Positions 44,082 to 53,126 of a stretch of DNA of 64,000 nt are shown here, piece after piece. Every line of letters starts with the position of its first letter. The first letter of the stretch is position 1. The stretch covers positions 2,542,001 through 2,606,000 of the forward strand of contig NC_015458.1 in NCBI RefSeq assembly GCF_000209655.1, in the 5' to 3' direction. A program made the position numbers and the translations under genes. The DNA comes from Pusillimonas sp. T7-7 (GTDB taxonomy: Bacteria > Pseudomonadota > Gammaproteobacteria > Burkholderiales > Burkholderiaceae_B). Below the pieces are notes generated by a model. That model saw nothing but the letters and a program-made list of their open reading frames with translations, was not told where the DNA came from and did not search any database.

Positions 44082-45617
44082 TCAACGCGCCACGCAAGCC
44101 GCCTCAACACGCAATGACAAGCCCAACTGGACTCTGCGCTGCAGCCAGGGACTAGGTCGGTAGCGCATATCGCCGGTAGTGCGTTGCATTGAACGCAAAA
44201 TTTCCAGAATATGGGCTGCACCCAGGCTGTCGCCCATAGCCAGCGGCCCGCCCTTTGGATAACCCAGTCCCAGCGAAACAGCCAAGTCAATATCGGCAGG
44301 CGTGGCAATGGTCTGCTGTGCAATGTCGCAGGCGACGTTGACGATAGTGGCCACGATACGCTGCCCGACAAAGCCCGATGAATCGTCTATCACCGACACA
44401 GGTGTGCCATCCGAGGCAAACAATGCATGGGCCGCATCGCGCCACTTGGGCAATGTTGCCACTGAGCACATCAGTACGCGTCGCTTGCCTTGCTCCAGTC
44501 CAAAAAAGGTATCCAGCGCCACCGTACGCTCGCCATCAAGCTGGTGCGATCCGGCCACGCTTGCCGTGTCTTCGCCATAAGGGGTCACCACAATCAAGAC
44601 GTCGTCAGGCGGGGTTTCGGCAGCCACGACGGTTGCACCCAGGCTTTTCAGCAAAGCCGCGGCACGCCTGTGTCCAACGGAATGCAGAGGCGCCAGCCAC
44701 ACTTTCAGGCCGTCGGGCAACGACGGCACAGCGGGCTCAACCGGCACTTGTTTTTGTCCATCTGCGTAGCGATAAAAGCCTTCGGAAGTTTTACGGCCCA
44801 GCAATTTGCCCGCTGAGCGCACGGCGGCGATGGGTGACGGCCGAAAACGCGGCTCATCGTAGAACTGCTGATAGATCGACTCCATGACGGGATGCGAGAC
44901 ATCAAGACCTGTCAGATCCATCAATTCAAACGGTCCCATGCGAAAACCAGCTTGCTCGCGCATGATGGCGTCGATCTGGTGATATGGGGCCACTGACTCC
45001 TGCGCGGTTTTCAAGCCCTCTATATTCATGCCACGGCCAGCGTGGTTCACAATGAATCCGGGCATGTCCCTGGCCCGCACAGGCGTGTGCCCCATGGCGC
45101 GCGCCAGCGCCATCAGCGCATCGCCCGTCTGTGCGTCTGTACGCAGTCCATCAATAATCTCAACCACCTTCATGAGGGGTACGGGATTGAAGAAGTGAAA
45201 ACCCGCCACGCGCCCGGGACGCTCGCAAGCCTGGGCGATGGCGGTAATCGACAAGGATGAGGTGTTGGAGGCCAGGATGCAGTCTGGCGCAACAATGCTT
45301 TCAAGTTGCTTGAAGAGGTCGCACTTGACGTCCAGACGCTCGACCACAGCCTCAATAACAAGGTCTGCCCGACTCATGTCTTGCAGGTCGGCACAAGCCG
45401 CTATGCGCTCCAGTGATTCATTGGCCAGCCCAGCGGTGATCTTGCCCTTGTCGGCCAGCTTATTCCATACTTGCTGCAGGCTCTGGCGGGCGGCATGCAC
45501 AGCCTCGGCATTCAGATCGAACAACAGCACATCGAGGCCAGCCTGGGCCGCGATTTGTGCGATGCCACGCCCCATGGCGCCTGCACCGATCACGCCTATG
45601 GTTTTAATACTTTTCAT
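44082..45617 (-). CDS. 3-hydroxyacyl-CoA dehydrogenase
   Basis: A 511-aa enzyme oxidising 3-hydroxyacyl-CoA with NAD. The Rossmann motif is TIGVIGAGAMGRGIAQIAA (~6-24). The HAD signature region is RVAGFHFFNPVPLMKVVEII, with the catalytic His in GFHFFNP. Two C-terminal dehydrogenase domains follow, one with PGFIVNHAGRGMNIEGL and the second with GFVGQRIVATIVNVACDIAQ. The two-domain layout resembles PaaH/PaaC-type proteins of phenylacetate and beta-oxidation routes. It is 23 bases after the CoA-transferase on the same strand. Confidence 0.92.
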   Translation of the reverse strand: MKSIKTIGVIGAGAMGRGIAQIAAQAGLDVLLFDLNAEAVHAARQSLQQVWNKLADKGKITAGLANESLERIAACADLQDMSRADLVIEAVVERLDVKCDLFKQLESIVAPDCILASNTSSLSITAIAQACERPGRVAGFHFFNPVPLMKVVEIIDGLRTDAQTGDALMALARAMGHTPVRARDMPGFIVNHAGRGMNIEGLKTAQESVAPYHQIDAIMREQAGFRMGPFELMDLTGLDVSHPVMESIYQQFYDEPRFRPSPIAAVRSAGKLLGRKTSEGFYRYADGQKQVPVEPAVPSLPDGLKVWLAPLHSVGHRRAAALLKSLGATVVAAETPPDDVLIVVTPYGEDTASVAGSHQLDGERTVALDTFFGLEQGKRRVLMCSVATLPKWRDAAHALFASDGTPVSVIDDSSGFVGQRIVATIVNVACDIAQQTIATPADIDLAVSLGLGYPKGGPLAMGDSLGAAHILEILRSMQRTTGDMRYRPSPWLQRRVQLGLSLRVEAACVAR

Positions 45618-45640
45618 CTTGCCATCCTTGTGATGATTGT

Positions 45641-46861
45641 TTATTGAGCCAGTTGCCTGATTTCTTCATCGGACATGCCCAACTGCTCTCGTAAAACCTG
45701 TTCGGTATGCTCACCGAGCAGCGGCGCCGCGTGGCGGTAGCTGACCGGACTGCCGGAAAACCGCAAAGGGCTGGCGCCCACCGGCGCTGTACCTGCCGCA
45801 CTATGAGGCAGCTCTTGCCGCATGCCGCGCGCCTGGACTTGCGGGTTGTCGTAGACCTGATCAATGGTATTGATGGGACCAGCCGGAACCCCGGCTCGTT
45901 CCAATGCCTCGAGCCAATAATCCCGCGATTGGGTTTTCATGGCCTCAGCCAGCATAGGCACAAGAACATCGCGATTGACGACACGATTGGGGTTGGTGCC
46001 GAAACGTATGTCGTCGGGCAGGCCGGGGCGTTCTATGACCTGGCAATAAGCCCGGAACTGCGTATCGTTGCCCACCGCCACAATCAAGTGGCCATCGGCG
46101 GCCGCAAACACTTGGTAGGGCACCAGATTCTGATGCGCATTGCCTGCGCGCTTGGGTGCGACGCCTGACGTGAAGTAATTCAAATTCTGATTAGCCAGCA
46201 TGGCCACCTGGCAGTCGAGCAAGGCCATGTCGATATGCTGGCCCAGGCCGCTGCGGCCCCGCTCGTGCAGCGCAGCCAGAATGCCCACCACCGAATACAT
46301 GCCCGTCATGAGGTCGGCCACGGCAACCCCGGCTTTTTGCGGGCCACCGCCCGGCAAGTCATCGTGCTCACCGGTAATGCTCATGAGCCCGCCCATGCCC
46401 TGGATCATGAAATCATAGCCCGGCCGGCTGGCGTAGGGGCCTGTTTGACCAAAGCCGGTGATGGAGCAGTAGATCAGGGCCGGATTGACGGCTTTTATGC
46501 TTTCGTAATCCAGCCCATACTTGCGCAAACCACCGACCTTGAAATTTTCGACCAGAATATCGCACTGCACAGCCAGCTTGCGTACCAGCTCTGCGCCCCG
46601 CTCACTGGCGATATCGATAGCGACTGATTTTTTGTTCCGATTGGCGGATGCATAGTAGGCCGCCTCGGTGGTGTCCTGCCCGTTTGCGTCCTTGATATAA
46701 GGAGGCCCCCAGCTTCGGGTGTCGTCTCCGGCGCCGGGGCGTTCGATCTTGATGACTTCTGCCCCCAGATCGGCCAGATTCTGGGTGCACCAGGGGCCGG
46801 CCAATACGCGGGTTAAGTCAAGGACACGGATCCCGGTAAGCGGCGCTGGACGTAAGGACAT
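45641..46861 (-). CDS. CaiB/BaiF family (class III) CoA-transferase
   Basis: A 406-aa CoA-transferase. It begins LTGIRVLDLTRVLAGPWCTQNLADLGAEVIKIERPGAGDDTR, then ANRNKKSVAIDIAS, GYDFMIQGMGGLMSITG, VADLMTGMYSVVGILAAL (likely catalytic Asp) and GPINTIDQVYDNPQVQAR. It is a different paralogue from the one at 31974. With the dehydrogenase it could form a small CoA-ester operon. It is divergent from the nitronate monooxygenase-like gene across 183 bases that hold a perfect 9-7-9 inverted repeat. Confidence 0.9.
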   Translation of the reverse strand: MSLRPAPLTGIRVLDLTRVLAGPWCTQNLADLGAEVIKIERPGAGDDTRSWGPPYIKDANGQDTTEAAYYASANRNKKSVAIDIASERGAELVRKLAVQCDILVENFKVGGLRKYGLDYESIKAVNPALIYCSITGFGQTGPYASRPGYDFMIQGMGGLMSITGEHDDLPGGGPQKAGVAVADLMTGMYSVVGILAALHERGRSGLGQHIDMALLDCQVAMLANQNLNYFTSGVAPKRAGNAHQNLVPYQVFAAADGHLIVAVGNDTQFRAYCQVIERPGLPDDIRFGTNPNRVVNRDVLVPMLAEAMKTQSRDYWLEALERAGVPAGPINTIDQVYDNPQVQARGMRQELPHSAAGTAPVGASPLRFSGSPVSYRHAAPLLGEHTEQVLREQLGMSDEEIRQLAQ

Positions 46862-46874
46862 GGTAGCTACTCAG

Positions 46875-46899
46875 TAAGGCAAATCGCTATTTTGCCTTA
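46875..46899. promoter_or_regulatory. Perfect inverted repeat between divergent genes
   Basis: TAAGGCAAA (46875-46883) and TTTGCCTTA (46891-46899) are exact reverse complements with a 7-base spacer. It starts 14 bases upstream of the CoA-transferase start codon, a position that suits a repressor site or a leader hairpin. No regulator gene is adjacent. Confidence 0.6.
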
Positions 46900-47044
46900 T
46901 ATAGGCATGACGCGTGTGCGATGCATGGGTATCGTCTCATGGCGTGGCCGGTTTAGCCCTAGAATAAAGCCGGGCGCCGCAAAAAGCAGCCTCCAGATCC
47001 TATTCCATATCGTCCATTACCTTAAAAAGCCACAGGAAGACTCT

Positions 47045-48028
47045 ATGCCACGTACACTGGTCAACGAGCTGTATCAGCAACTATCCTTGCCTGTCATATC
47101 AGCGCCCATGTTCATTGTTTCGTGCCCTGAACTTGTCATTGCCCAATGCGCCAGCGGCATCATCGGCTCCATGCCTGCGCTCAATGCACGCCCTCAAAGC
47201 CAGCTGGCAGAATGGCTGACCCAGATCGACAACGGGCTTGCAGAACTGAAACAGCGCGAACCCCAGCGTGCCGTCGCGCCCTATGCCATCAATCACATTA
47301 TTCACAAGTCCAACGACAGACTGCAGGAAGACCTGGCCGTATGCGCCGACCACAAGGTCCCACTGATCATCACCAGCCTGCGCGCGCCCAATGACGTTGT
47401 CGACGCCGTACATGGCTGGGGCGGCAAGGTATTCCATGACGTAACGACACTGCGCCATGCCCGCAAAGCGCTGGATGCCGGCGTGGACGGGCTGATACTG
47501 GTATGCGCGGGGGCGGGCGGCCATGCCGGCACACTCAGCCCCTTTGCCCTGCTGGCCGAAGTACGCAAGATATTCGATGGCCCTATTGCCTTGTCGGGGG
47601 CGATTTCCAGAGGCCAGGACGTATTGGCGGCGCGCGCCATGGGGGCGGACTTCGCCTATATTGGCACACGTTTCATAGCCAGCGCCGAAGCCAATGCCCA
47701 GGAAGCCTACAAGCAGATGCTGGTGAGTGGTCAGGCCAGCGATATTCTTTACACCCCTTATTTTTCCGGCATTCCCGGCAACTATCTGAAACCCAGCATC
47801 GCCGCCTCCGGACTGGATCCTGAGCAACTGCCAGACCTTGAACCCGGCGTGACTAATTTCGGCAACACCCGCAGCAAGGTCTGGCGCGATATCTGGAGCG
47901 CTGGCCAGGGGGTGGGCAGCATTGAAAATGTGCTGCCCGTAGCGCAAATTGTGGACAAGCTAAAGCAAGAGTATCAACAGGCCTGCTTGGCGCTGAATGA
48001 CAATTTCAAGACAGTTGCAGGCCGATAG
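47045..48028 (+). CDS. Nitronate monooxygenase / 2-nitropropane dioxygenase-like flavoprotein
   Basis: A 327-aa TIM-barrel FMN protein. Family features are LPVISAPMFIVSCPELVIAQCASGIIGSMPA, the phosphate-binding GLILVCAGAGGHAG, FDGPIALSGAISRGQDVLAARAMGADFAYIGTRF and the active-site region around HDVTTLRHA. Related proteins oxidise nitronates or act as enoyl reductase-like enzymes, so activity is uncertain. The ATG at 47045 has an AGGAAG site. It is a single gene. Confidence 0.87.
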   Translation: MPRTLVNELYQQLSLPVISAPMFIVSCPELVIAQCASGIIGSMPALNARPQSQLAEWLTQIDNGLAELKQREPQRAVAPYAINHIIHKSNDRLQEDLAVCADHKVPLIITSLRAPNDVVDAVHGWGGKVFHDVTTLRHARKALDAGVDGLILVCAGAGGHAGTLSPFALLAEVRKIFDGPIALSGAISRGQDVLAARAMGADFAYIGTRFIASAEANAQEAYKQMLVSGQASDILYTPYFSGIPGNYLKPSIAASGLDPEQLPDLEPGVTNFGNTRSKVWRDIWSAGQGVGSIENVLPVAQIVDKLKQEYQQACLALNDNFKTVAGR

Positions 48029-48108
48029 CGGTATGAAAGAGGCTTGAGGAACGGGTTTTTAGCATAAATGAGGCGAATAAACGACGAATTCTGCACCATT
48101 CCGAATTA

Positions 48109-48147
48109 CTAGGGTTTACCCCTAGCTTTATCCTAGGGTTAACCCTA
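48109..48147. repeat. Two TAGGG/CCCTA palindromes
   Basis: CTAGGG-TTTAC-CCCTAG (48109-48125) and the 14-bp perfect palindrome TAGGGTTAACCCTA (48134-48147) lie side by side, with centres about 24 bases apart. They form an operator-like array directly before or over the promoter of the 77-aa gene. Confidence 0.75.
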
Positions 48148-48151
48148 TAAT
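48146..48151 (+). promoter_or_regulatory. Candidate -10 box of the 77-aa gene
   Basis: A perfect TATAAT overlaps the last two bases of the TAGGG palindrome. The expected -35 position reads TAGCTT, a poor match, which suggests activator dependence. Confidence 0.5.
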
Positions 48152-48157
48152 TACTTA

Positions 48158-48194
48158 TGTCAGCACAAAACATTCTGTTCTGTCAGCACATAAC
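48158..48194 (+). repeat. Direct repeats in the leader of the 77-aa gene
   Basis: TGTCAGCACAAAAC (48158-48171) and TGTCAGCACATAAC (48181-48194) differ at one base and are 23 bases apart, about two helical turns. They lie between the palindromes and the ribosome binding site. Confidence 0.7.
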
Positions 48195-48213
48195 CTGAAT
48201 AGGTGAGGTAATT

Positions 48214-48447
48214 ATGTCGGATCTTTCTTACAACCAATACGGCCGTTTGAGCGACTCTCTTGAGCGTGACCTGATGCGCAAAGCATTGAGTAATGGTGAG
48301 TCAGTTTCGATTATTGCCCTGGCCCAGAAAGCACTGGCGTCCATCAAGAATGGCATCGTGTCAACTTATGACTACATCATCGATGTAACCGAAGCCCTGA
48401 ATGAAGCCCGCGCCAAGGATGCACGTTTTTCCGGTTCGCAGTGGTAA
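48214..48447 (+). CDS. Small protein of unknown function
   Basis: A 77-aa soluble protein with a GGTGAGGTAATT leader before the ATG. It is predicted mostly helical, with LSDSLERDLMRKALSNGESVSIIALAQKALASIKNG and a tyrosine-rich middle (STYDYIIDVTEALNEARAKD). No membrane segment, signal or metal motif is seen. I do not recognise a family. It is bounded by an elaborate promoter upstream and a strong terminator downstream, so it is probably an independently regulated gene and not a chance frame. Confidence 0.75.
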   Translation: MSDLSYNQYGRLSDSLERDLMRKALSNGESVSIIALAQKALASIKNGIVSTYDYIIDVTEALNEARAKDARFSGSQW

Positions 48448-48497
48448 TCAACAAGCAGCAAGCTTGAATCGAAAGCGCTGATTCAGCGCAAAAGGCT

Positions 48498-48530
48498 AAA
48501 AGCCTGCCGTTTGGGCAGGCTTTTGTTTTT
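48498..48530. terminator. Intrinsic terminator between the 77-aa gene and rep
   Basis: AAAAGCCTGCC (48498-48508) pairs with GGCAGGCTTTT (48514-48524), followed by GTTTTT. It ends the plus-strand small gene and can also serve the convergent rep gene. Confidence 0.9.
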
Positions 48531-48532
48531 GG

Positions 48533-50650
48533 TCAACCGTCTTTGTTCAACATGGCCTTGAGCATGCCCAAGCGCTCTTTGGGGCTAAGCGCCTTGGCGG
48601 CGGGATCTTCGGCCACGCCGGGCTGGTCCGTTCCCATTTCTTCGATAAAGCGTGATTTTTCACGCACCACATCTTCGCGCGCACGCCGCCGCTTCTTGCA
48701 CCAGCTCAGATGCAGGCTGCGCCGGGCTCGTGTAATGCCTACATACATCAAACGGCGTTCTTCCTGGATACGCTGCGCCAACGCTTCGGCTGCCGCAGCC
48801 GGGTCGGCGTCGTCTTCGTCCCGACCCATGTGGGGCAATAAGCCTTCTTCTACTCCCGCCAGAAAGACATGGGGATACTCGAGCCCTTTGGAGGCATGCA
48901 GGGTAGACAGCTTGACGGCATCCGGATCCTCATCGTCACTGCGCTCGAGCATGGTGACCAGGGCCACATGCTGAACCAGTTCCAGCAGGGTCAGATCATC
49001 TTCTTCGGACTTGCGCTTGAGCCAGCCTATGAACTCCATGACGTTCTGCCATCGATTCTGAGCAGGACGCTCTTCCAGGGTGTCGTATAGAAACCGTTCA
49101 TACTGGATGGTAGCCAGCAAATCATCGAGGATGATGCTTGCCGAATCAGCAACCGCGCCGTCTACGCCGGATACCCTGCCCATGGACGCCGCCTCGTGGT
49201 CGGATGGGTTCAGTTCCAGGCTGGATTGGGCTGGCTGCCAGACGGCTCCTTCCCGCTTGCGTCCGGCCCTATTCTGAATGCCTTGTATGAATGTGCCAAA
49301 AACCTGCAAGGGTTCCAGCTGTTTGGCGGCCAACCTGTCGGTTTCGCCAATGTCGAAAATCGCCTCGAACAGCGACAACTGATGCTCGGCTGCAAACTGC
49401 CCCAAGCTTTGCAAAGTAGCCTGCCCAATACCACGCCGGGGTGTCGTGACCGCCCGAATAAAGGCGGGATCATCGTTATCGTTAGCGATCAAGCGCAAAT
49501 AAGCAAGAATGTCGCGGATTTCAGGCTTGTCGAAAAAACTTTGCCCGCCGGAGATCGTGTAGGGTATGCGCAGATTACGCAAGGCCTGCTCCAGGATGCG
49601 CGCCTGCTGATTGCTGCGGTACAGCACCGCAAAGTCGCGCCACTCGGCCCGACGCTCAAAGCGTGCCGCCGACAGCCGGATGGCAATTGATTCCGCCTCG
49701 GCTTCGTCGTTATCCATGGGAGTGACCTGTATGGGCTCGCCCGCCCCGAGTTCAGACCAGAGTTTTTTGCCGAACAGGTTGGGATTATTGCTGATCACCT
49801 GGTTGGCGGCCGACAAAATGGTTTGCACCGATCGATAGTTCTGTTCCAGCTTAATGATTTTAAGCGTGGGGTAGTCTGAGGTCAGGTTGGCCAGGTTCTC
49901 GACCGTGGCGCCACGCCAGGCGTAAATAGCCTGGTCGTCGTCACCCACTGCGGTAAACATGGCGCGTTGCCCGGTCAGCCATTGCACCAGTCGATACTGG
50001 CATACATTGGTGTCCTGATACTCATCCACCAGCAAGTAATGCACACGGGCCTGCCAGCGCTGCCTGACCTCGGCGTTATGCTCCAGCAGCATAGCCGGCA
50101 AACGGATCAAATCATCAAAATCCACTGACTGGTAGGCGGCCAGCGTAGCGCTATAGCTACGGTATATTTTTGCCGCCTCGGCTTCACTGGCCGACGATGC
50201 ACTGCGTTCCGCGGCATCGGGGTCCATCAGGGCATTTTTCCAGAGCGAGATGTTTTGCTGAACAGCGCGTAACCGTGCCTTGTCCGTCGTTGCAAGCAAT
50301 TCCTGGATAATGGCCAACGCATCGTTCGAATCAAGTATGGAAAACTGCGGTTTCAGTCCCGCATGCACGGCCTCTTCACGCAGGAAACGCAAGCCCAGCG
50401 AGTGAAAGGTGCTAACCGTCAGCCCTTTGGCCAGCTTGCCGTCAACCAATTGCTTGACCCGCTCGCTCATCTCGCGGGCGGCCTTGTTGGTAAAGGTCAG
50501 GGCCACCACTTGCCTGGCCTGATAGCCGCACTCACGCAGCAAGTAAGCGATTTTTTGTGTAATAACCCGGGTCTTGCCGCTGCCTGCCCCGGCCAGCACC
50601 AGACAGGGACCATCCAGATACAGCACCGCCTGGCGCTGCATGGCATTCAT
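48533..50650 (-). CDS. rep: ATP-dependent 3'-5' DNA helicase Rep (UvrD/Rep superfamily)
   Basis: About 705 aa of SF1A helicase. Motif I is VLAGAGSGKTRVITQK, motif Ia TFTNKAAREM, motif II LLVDEYQDTN, motif III GDDDQAIYAWRGA, motif IV LEQNYRSVQTIL, motif V STLHASKGLEYPHVFLAGVEEGLLPH and motif VI YVGITRARRSLHLSW. GDDDQ and the short C-terminus point to Rep rather than UvrD. The start is uncertain: I use the ATG at 50650 (MNAMQRQAVLYLDGP), with no strong ribosome binding site; TTG codons lie 8-11 codons upstream. It is 49 bases after priA. Confidence 0.9.
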   Translation of the reverse strand: MNAMQRQAVLYLDGPCLVLAGAGSGKTRVITQKIAYLLRECGYQARQVVALTFTNKAAREMSERVKQLVDGKLAKGLTVSTFHSLGLRFLREEAVHAGLKPQFSILDSNDALAIIQELLATTDKARLRAVQQNISLWKNALMDPDAAERSASSASEAEAAKIYRSYSATLAAYQSVDFDDLIRLPAMLLEHNAEVRQRWQARVHYLLVDEYQDTNVCQYRLVQWLTGQRAMFTAVGDDDQAIYAWRGATVENLANLTSDYPTLKIIKLEQNYRSVQTILSAANQVISNNPNLFGKKLWSELGAGEPIQVTPMDNDEAEAESIAIRLSAARFERRAEWRDFAVLYRSNQQARILEQALRNLRIPYTISGGQSFFDKPEIRDILAYLRLIANDNDDPAFIRAVTTPRRGIGQATLQSLGQFAAEHQLSLFEAIFDIGETDRLAAKQLEPLQVFGTFIQGIQNRAGRKREGAVWQPAQSSLELNPSDHEAASMGRVSGVDGAVADSASIILDDLLATIQYERFLYDTLEERPAQNRWQNVMEFIGWLKRKSEEDDLTLLELVQHVALVTMLERSDDEDPDAVKLSTLHASKGLEYPHVFLAGVEEGLLPHMGRDEDDADPAAAAEALAQRIQEERRLMYVGITRARRSLHLSWCKKRRRAREDVVREKSRFIEEMGTDQPGVAEDPAAKALSPKERLGMLKAMLNKDG

Positions 50651-50699
50651 ATCGGACGCAACGGTATGGCCTGGCAATGGTTTCAACGCGCTCGCACCC

Positions 50700-52811
50700 T
50701 CATATTTCCAGGGGGTCCACTTCCAGGTTCCAGCGTACGCGAAAGGTTCTGGCGACCCCGGCCAGCGCATTGGACCATGTCGTCAGAAAGGCTTGCAGCG
50801 CTGGACGGCTGGCACTTTCTACCAGCAGTTGCGCCCGCTCGATGTTGGCGACCCGAACAACACGCAGGGGGACCGGATCGTATAGCGTGAGCGCAGCAAC
50901 TGTGGGGTAATCGAGCGGTTGCTGATCGGGAAGTAAACGGGCTTCGGCAAGAAAACCCAGCGCGCTTGAGAGTTCCCGTGCCTCGGCAGTCAACAAGGCC
51001 TGATAAGCATAAGGGGGCAGACCTACTGCTTGCCGCTCTGCCAGGCCATATTGGGCAAAGCCGGGGTAATCGTGCCGTAGTAGCGCCTGATAAACCGCTT
51101 GCTCGGGATAGTCGGTCTGGATGATGACTTCGCCACCCTTTACATGCCTGCCGGCACGCCCCGCCACCTGCATCAACTGAGCGAACAGGCGTTCGGGTGC
51201 GCGGAAGTCCTGGGCGAACAGCATGGCGTCGGCGTTCAGCACACCGACCAGCCCCAAGTTGGCAAAATCGTGACCCTTGGCCACCATTTGCGTGCCTACC
51301 AGCAAATCGACCTCGCCAGCGTGCACTTTGGCGAACAACGCCGCCGCACTCCCCTTCAGTCGTGTGCTGTCGGCATCGATACGCGCTATGCGTGCCGATG
51401 GGAACAGTTCGGCCAGGTATTCTTCGATGCGCTGCGTACCGCGCCCCATGGGCTTCAAATCCTGGTCGCCGCAATCGGGGCAGGCGTGGGGCACGCGAGC
51501 CTGGAAGCCACAATGGTGGCATTGCAGGTAGTTGCGCCGGGCTCCCGCCCGGTGCAACACGGTATAGGCCGTGCAACGCGGACACTGACTCACCCAACCG
51601 CAAGAGGCGCAATTGAGCACGGGCGCATAGCCTCGCCGATTCAGAAAAATCAGCGACTGCTGGCCAGCATCCAGCCGTTCACCCAAGGCTTTGACCAGTT
51701 GCGGCGAAAAACCTTGCTTCATGGCCAGCCGGCGGGTATCGACCAGCTTGATGCTGGGAAGTTCGACCGCTTTGGCGCGCTGAGCCAAGGTAAAGCGCTG
51801 GTAATGGCCGGTTTCGGCATGGTTCCAGCTTTCCAGCGATGGCGTCGCCGAGCCAAGTACCACAGGAATGTCCCGCTCACGGGCGCGCCAGACGGCCAGG
51901 TCGCGGGCGGAATAGCGTAAACCGTCTTGCTGCTTGTACGAAGCGTCGTGTTCTTCGTCGACAATAATCAAGCCCAAATCAGGCAGCGGCGCAAAAATCG
52001 ATAGCCGCGTACCCAACAGCACTCTGGCCTCGCCGCGCTGAGTCCGCATCCAGGCCCTCAAACGCTCACCATCAGACAGGCCGCTATGCATGACCGCCAG
52101 CATCTCGCCGCCCTCAATACCCGCCAGGCGTATTCGCAAAGACTGCTCAAGTTGCGGCGTAAGATTGATTTCAGGCACCATGAACAGCACTTGGCCTCCA
52201 CGCGCCAAGACCGCCTGGGCAGCGTGCAGATAGACTTCAGTTTTGCCGCTGCCCGTTACGCCATGCAGCAATATGGTCTTGTGCCCTTGCTGCCCGGCAA
52301 TGGCCTGCGCTGCCGTGGCTTGTTCGGCATTCAGTGCGGGCGGCGTATCGGCGCTAACCTGTCTGGCCTCTGTCTTGACGCGTTTATCCATACGCTTGAC
52401 CGGCCCGCCGGCAGAACGCTTGCCCTGGTAAGCGGATACCTTGCGTAAACCGGCAGGCAAGGCCGGGAGTATGACTTCACCCAGCGGACGTTGATAATAT
52501 TGCGCCGCAAACGAGGCAAGACGCAACCAGTCGGCCGGCAAAGGAGGGGTGTCGTCCAGAACCTCTTCCACCGCTTTGGCCATACTGGGATCAATGGCGG
52601 GCTGGGCTGGTGTGGCCACCACGACCCCGATCAGCTTACGCCGTCCAAATGGAACAATGACCCGGGTCCCTAATGGAATGGACGTTGCACTGCAGTAATC
52701 AAACAAGCCTTGCACAGGGACATCAAGCGCCACACGCACCCAAAAAGTCAGTTCGGCAGGATGGCCTGCTCCGACTGCTTCGAGGGTGGAGGGGATGTTG
52801 AGTGAGGGCAT
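50700..52811 (-). CDS. priA: Primosomal replication restart helicase PriA
   Basis: A 703-aa helicase that reloads the replisome at stalled forks. Walker A is LLHGVTGSGKTEVYLHAA and Walker B LGLIIVDEEHDASYK. The Zn-binding module has paired CxxC in CASCGWVSQCPRC, QCHHCGF and CPDCGDQDL. GTQRIEEYLAELFPSARIARIDAD and VGTQMVAKGHDFANLGLVGVLNAD are conserved. The ATG is at 52811 (a TTG at 52814 also opens the frame). Its pairing with rep on one strand puts two restart helicases together. Confidence 0.95.
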   Translation of the reverse strand: MPSLNIPSTLEAVGAGHPAELTFWVRVALDVPVQGLFDYCSATSIPLGTRVIVPFGRRKLIGVVVATPAQPAIDPSMAKAVEEVLDDTPPLPADWLRLASFAAQYYQRPLGEVILPALPAGLRKVSAYQGKRSAGGPVKRMDKRVKTEARQVSADTPPALNAEQATAAQAIAGQQGHKTILLHGVTGSGKTEVYLHAAQAVLARGGQVLFMVPEINLTPQLEQSLRIRLAGIEGGEMLAVMHSGLSDGERLRAWMRTQRGEARVLLGTRLSIFAPLPDLGLIIVDEEHDASYKQQDGLRYSARDLAVWRARERDIPVVLGSATPSLESWNHAETGHYQRFTLAQRAKAVELPSIKLVDTRRLAMKQGFSPQLVKALGERLDAGQQSLIFLNRRGYAPVLNCASCGWVSQCPRCTAYTVLHRAGARRNYLQCHHCGFQARVPHACPDCGDQDLKPMGRGTQRIEEYLAELFPSARIARIDADSTRLKGSAAALFAKVHAGEVDLLVGTQMVAKGHDFANLGLVGVLNADAMLFAQDFRAPERLFAQLMQVAGRAGRHVKGGEVIIQTDYPEQAVYQALLRHDYPGFAQYGLAERQAVGLPPYAYQALLTAEARELSSALGFLAEARLLPDQQPLDYPTVAALTLYDPVPLRVVRVANIERAQLLVESASRPALQAFLTTWSNALAGVARTFRVRWNLEVDPLEI

Positions 52812-53126
52812 CAATACTTCAAGTGAATTCTTGCTTAACGTCTTAAATGCCCGTCATTGTGGGCTTTAGGCTTTTGATAAACCAGCTTGTGGATAACTTT
52901 GGGGAAAATTTGAAGAACAACTTGAAAAAAGTCAACGCATTGAGCTGAATTATTTGCCAAAAAATGAATCAAAAATCTATTTTTTTATTTAAAAACAATG
53001 GCTTATTTTGAAAATCAACATTGCAACCTAACTGTTATTTAAAATGCTGCACAGCATCGAAAACTGTGTACAACCCTGTTGGTGATGAAACAAAACAGGG
53101 CTTACACCCATTGTTTATGTAGCTGT
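52812..53126. other. Intergenic region priA-hemE, AT-rich, one DnaA box
   Basis: A 315-base stretch without a gene. Its middle (about 52860-53060) is strongly A+T-rich with A and T runs. One perfect DnaA box, TGTGGATAA (reverse TTATCCACA), is at 52889-52897. An inverted repeat CCCTGTT/AACAGGG spans 53074-53100 just beyond the hemE stop. No repeated iterons or a second clear DnaA box is seen, and dnaA, dnaN or mnmG are not nearby, so this is not claimed as an origin. It must also hold the priA promoter. Confidence 0.6.
53074..53100 (-). terminator. Weak hairpin after hemE
   Basis: CCCTGTT (53074-53080) and AACAGGG (53094-53100) pair with a 13-base loop. It lies 27 bases beyond the hemE stop on the minus strand. 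No clean T run follows. Confidence 0.4.

Noticed and set aside
52860..53060. Chromosomal replication origin
   Set aside because: Only one clear DnaA box, no iterons and none of the usual neighbours (dnaA, dnaN, mnmG, rpmH).
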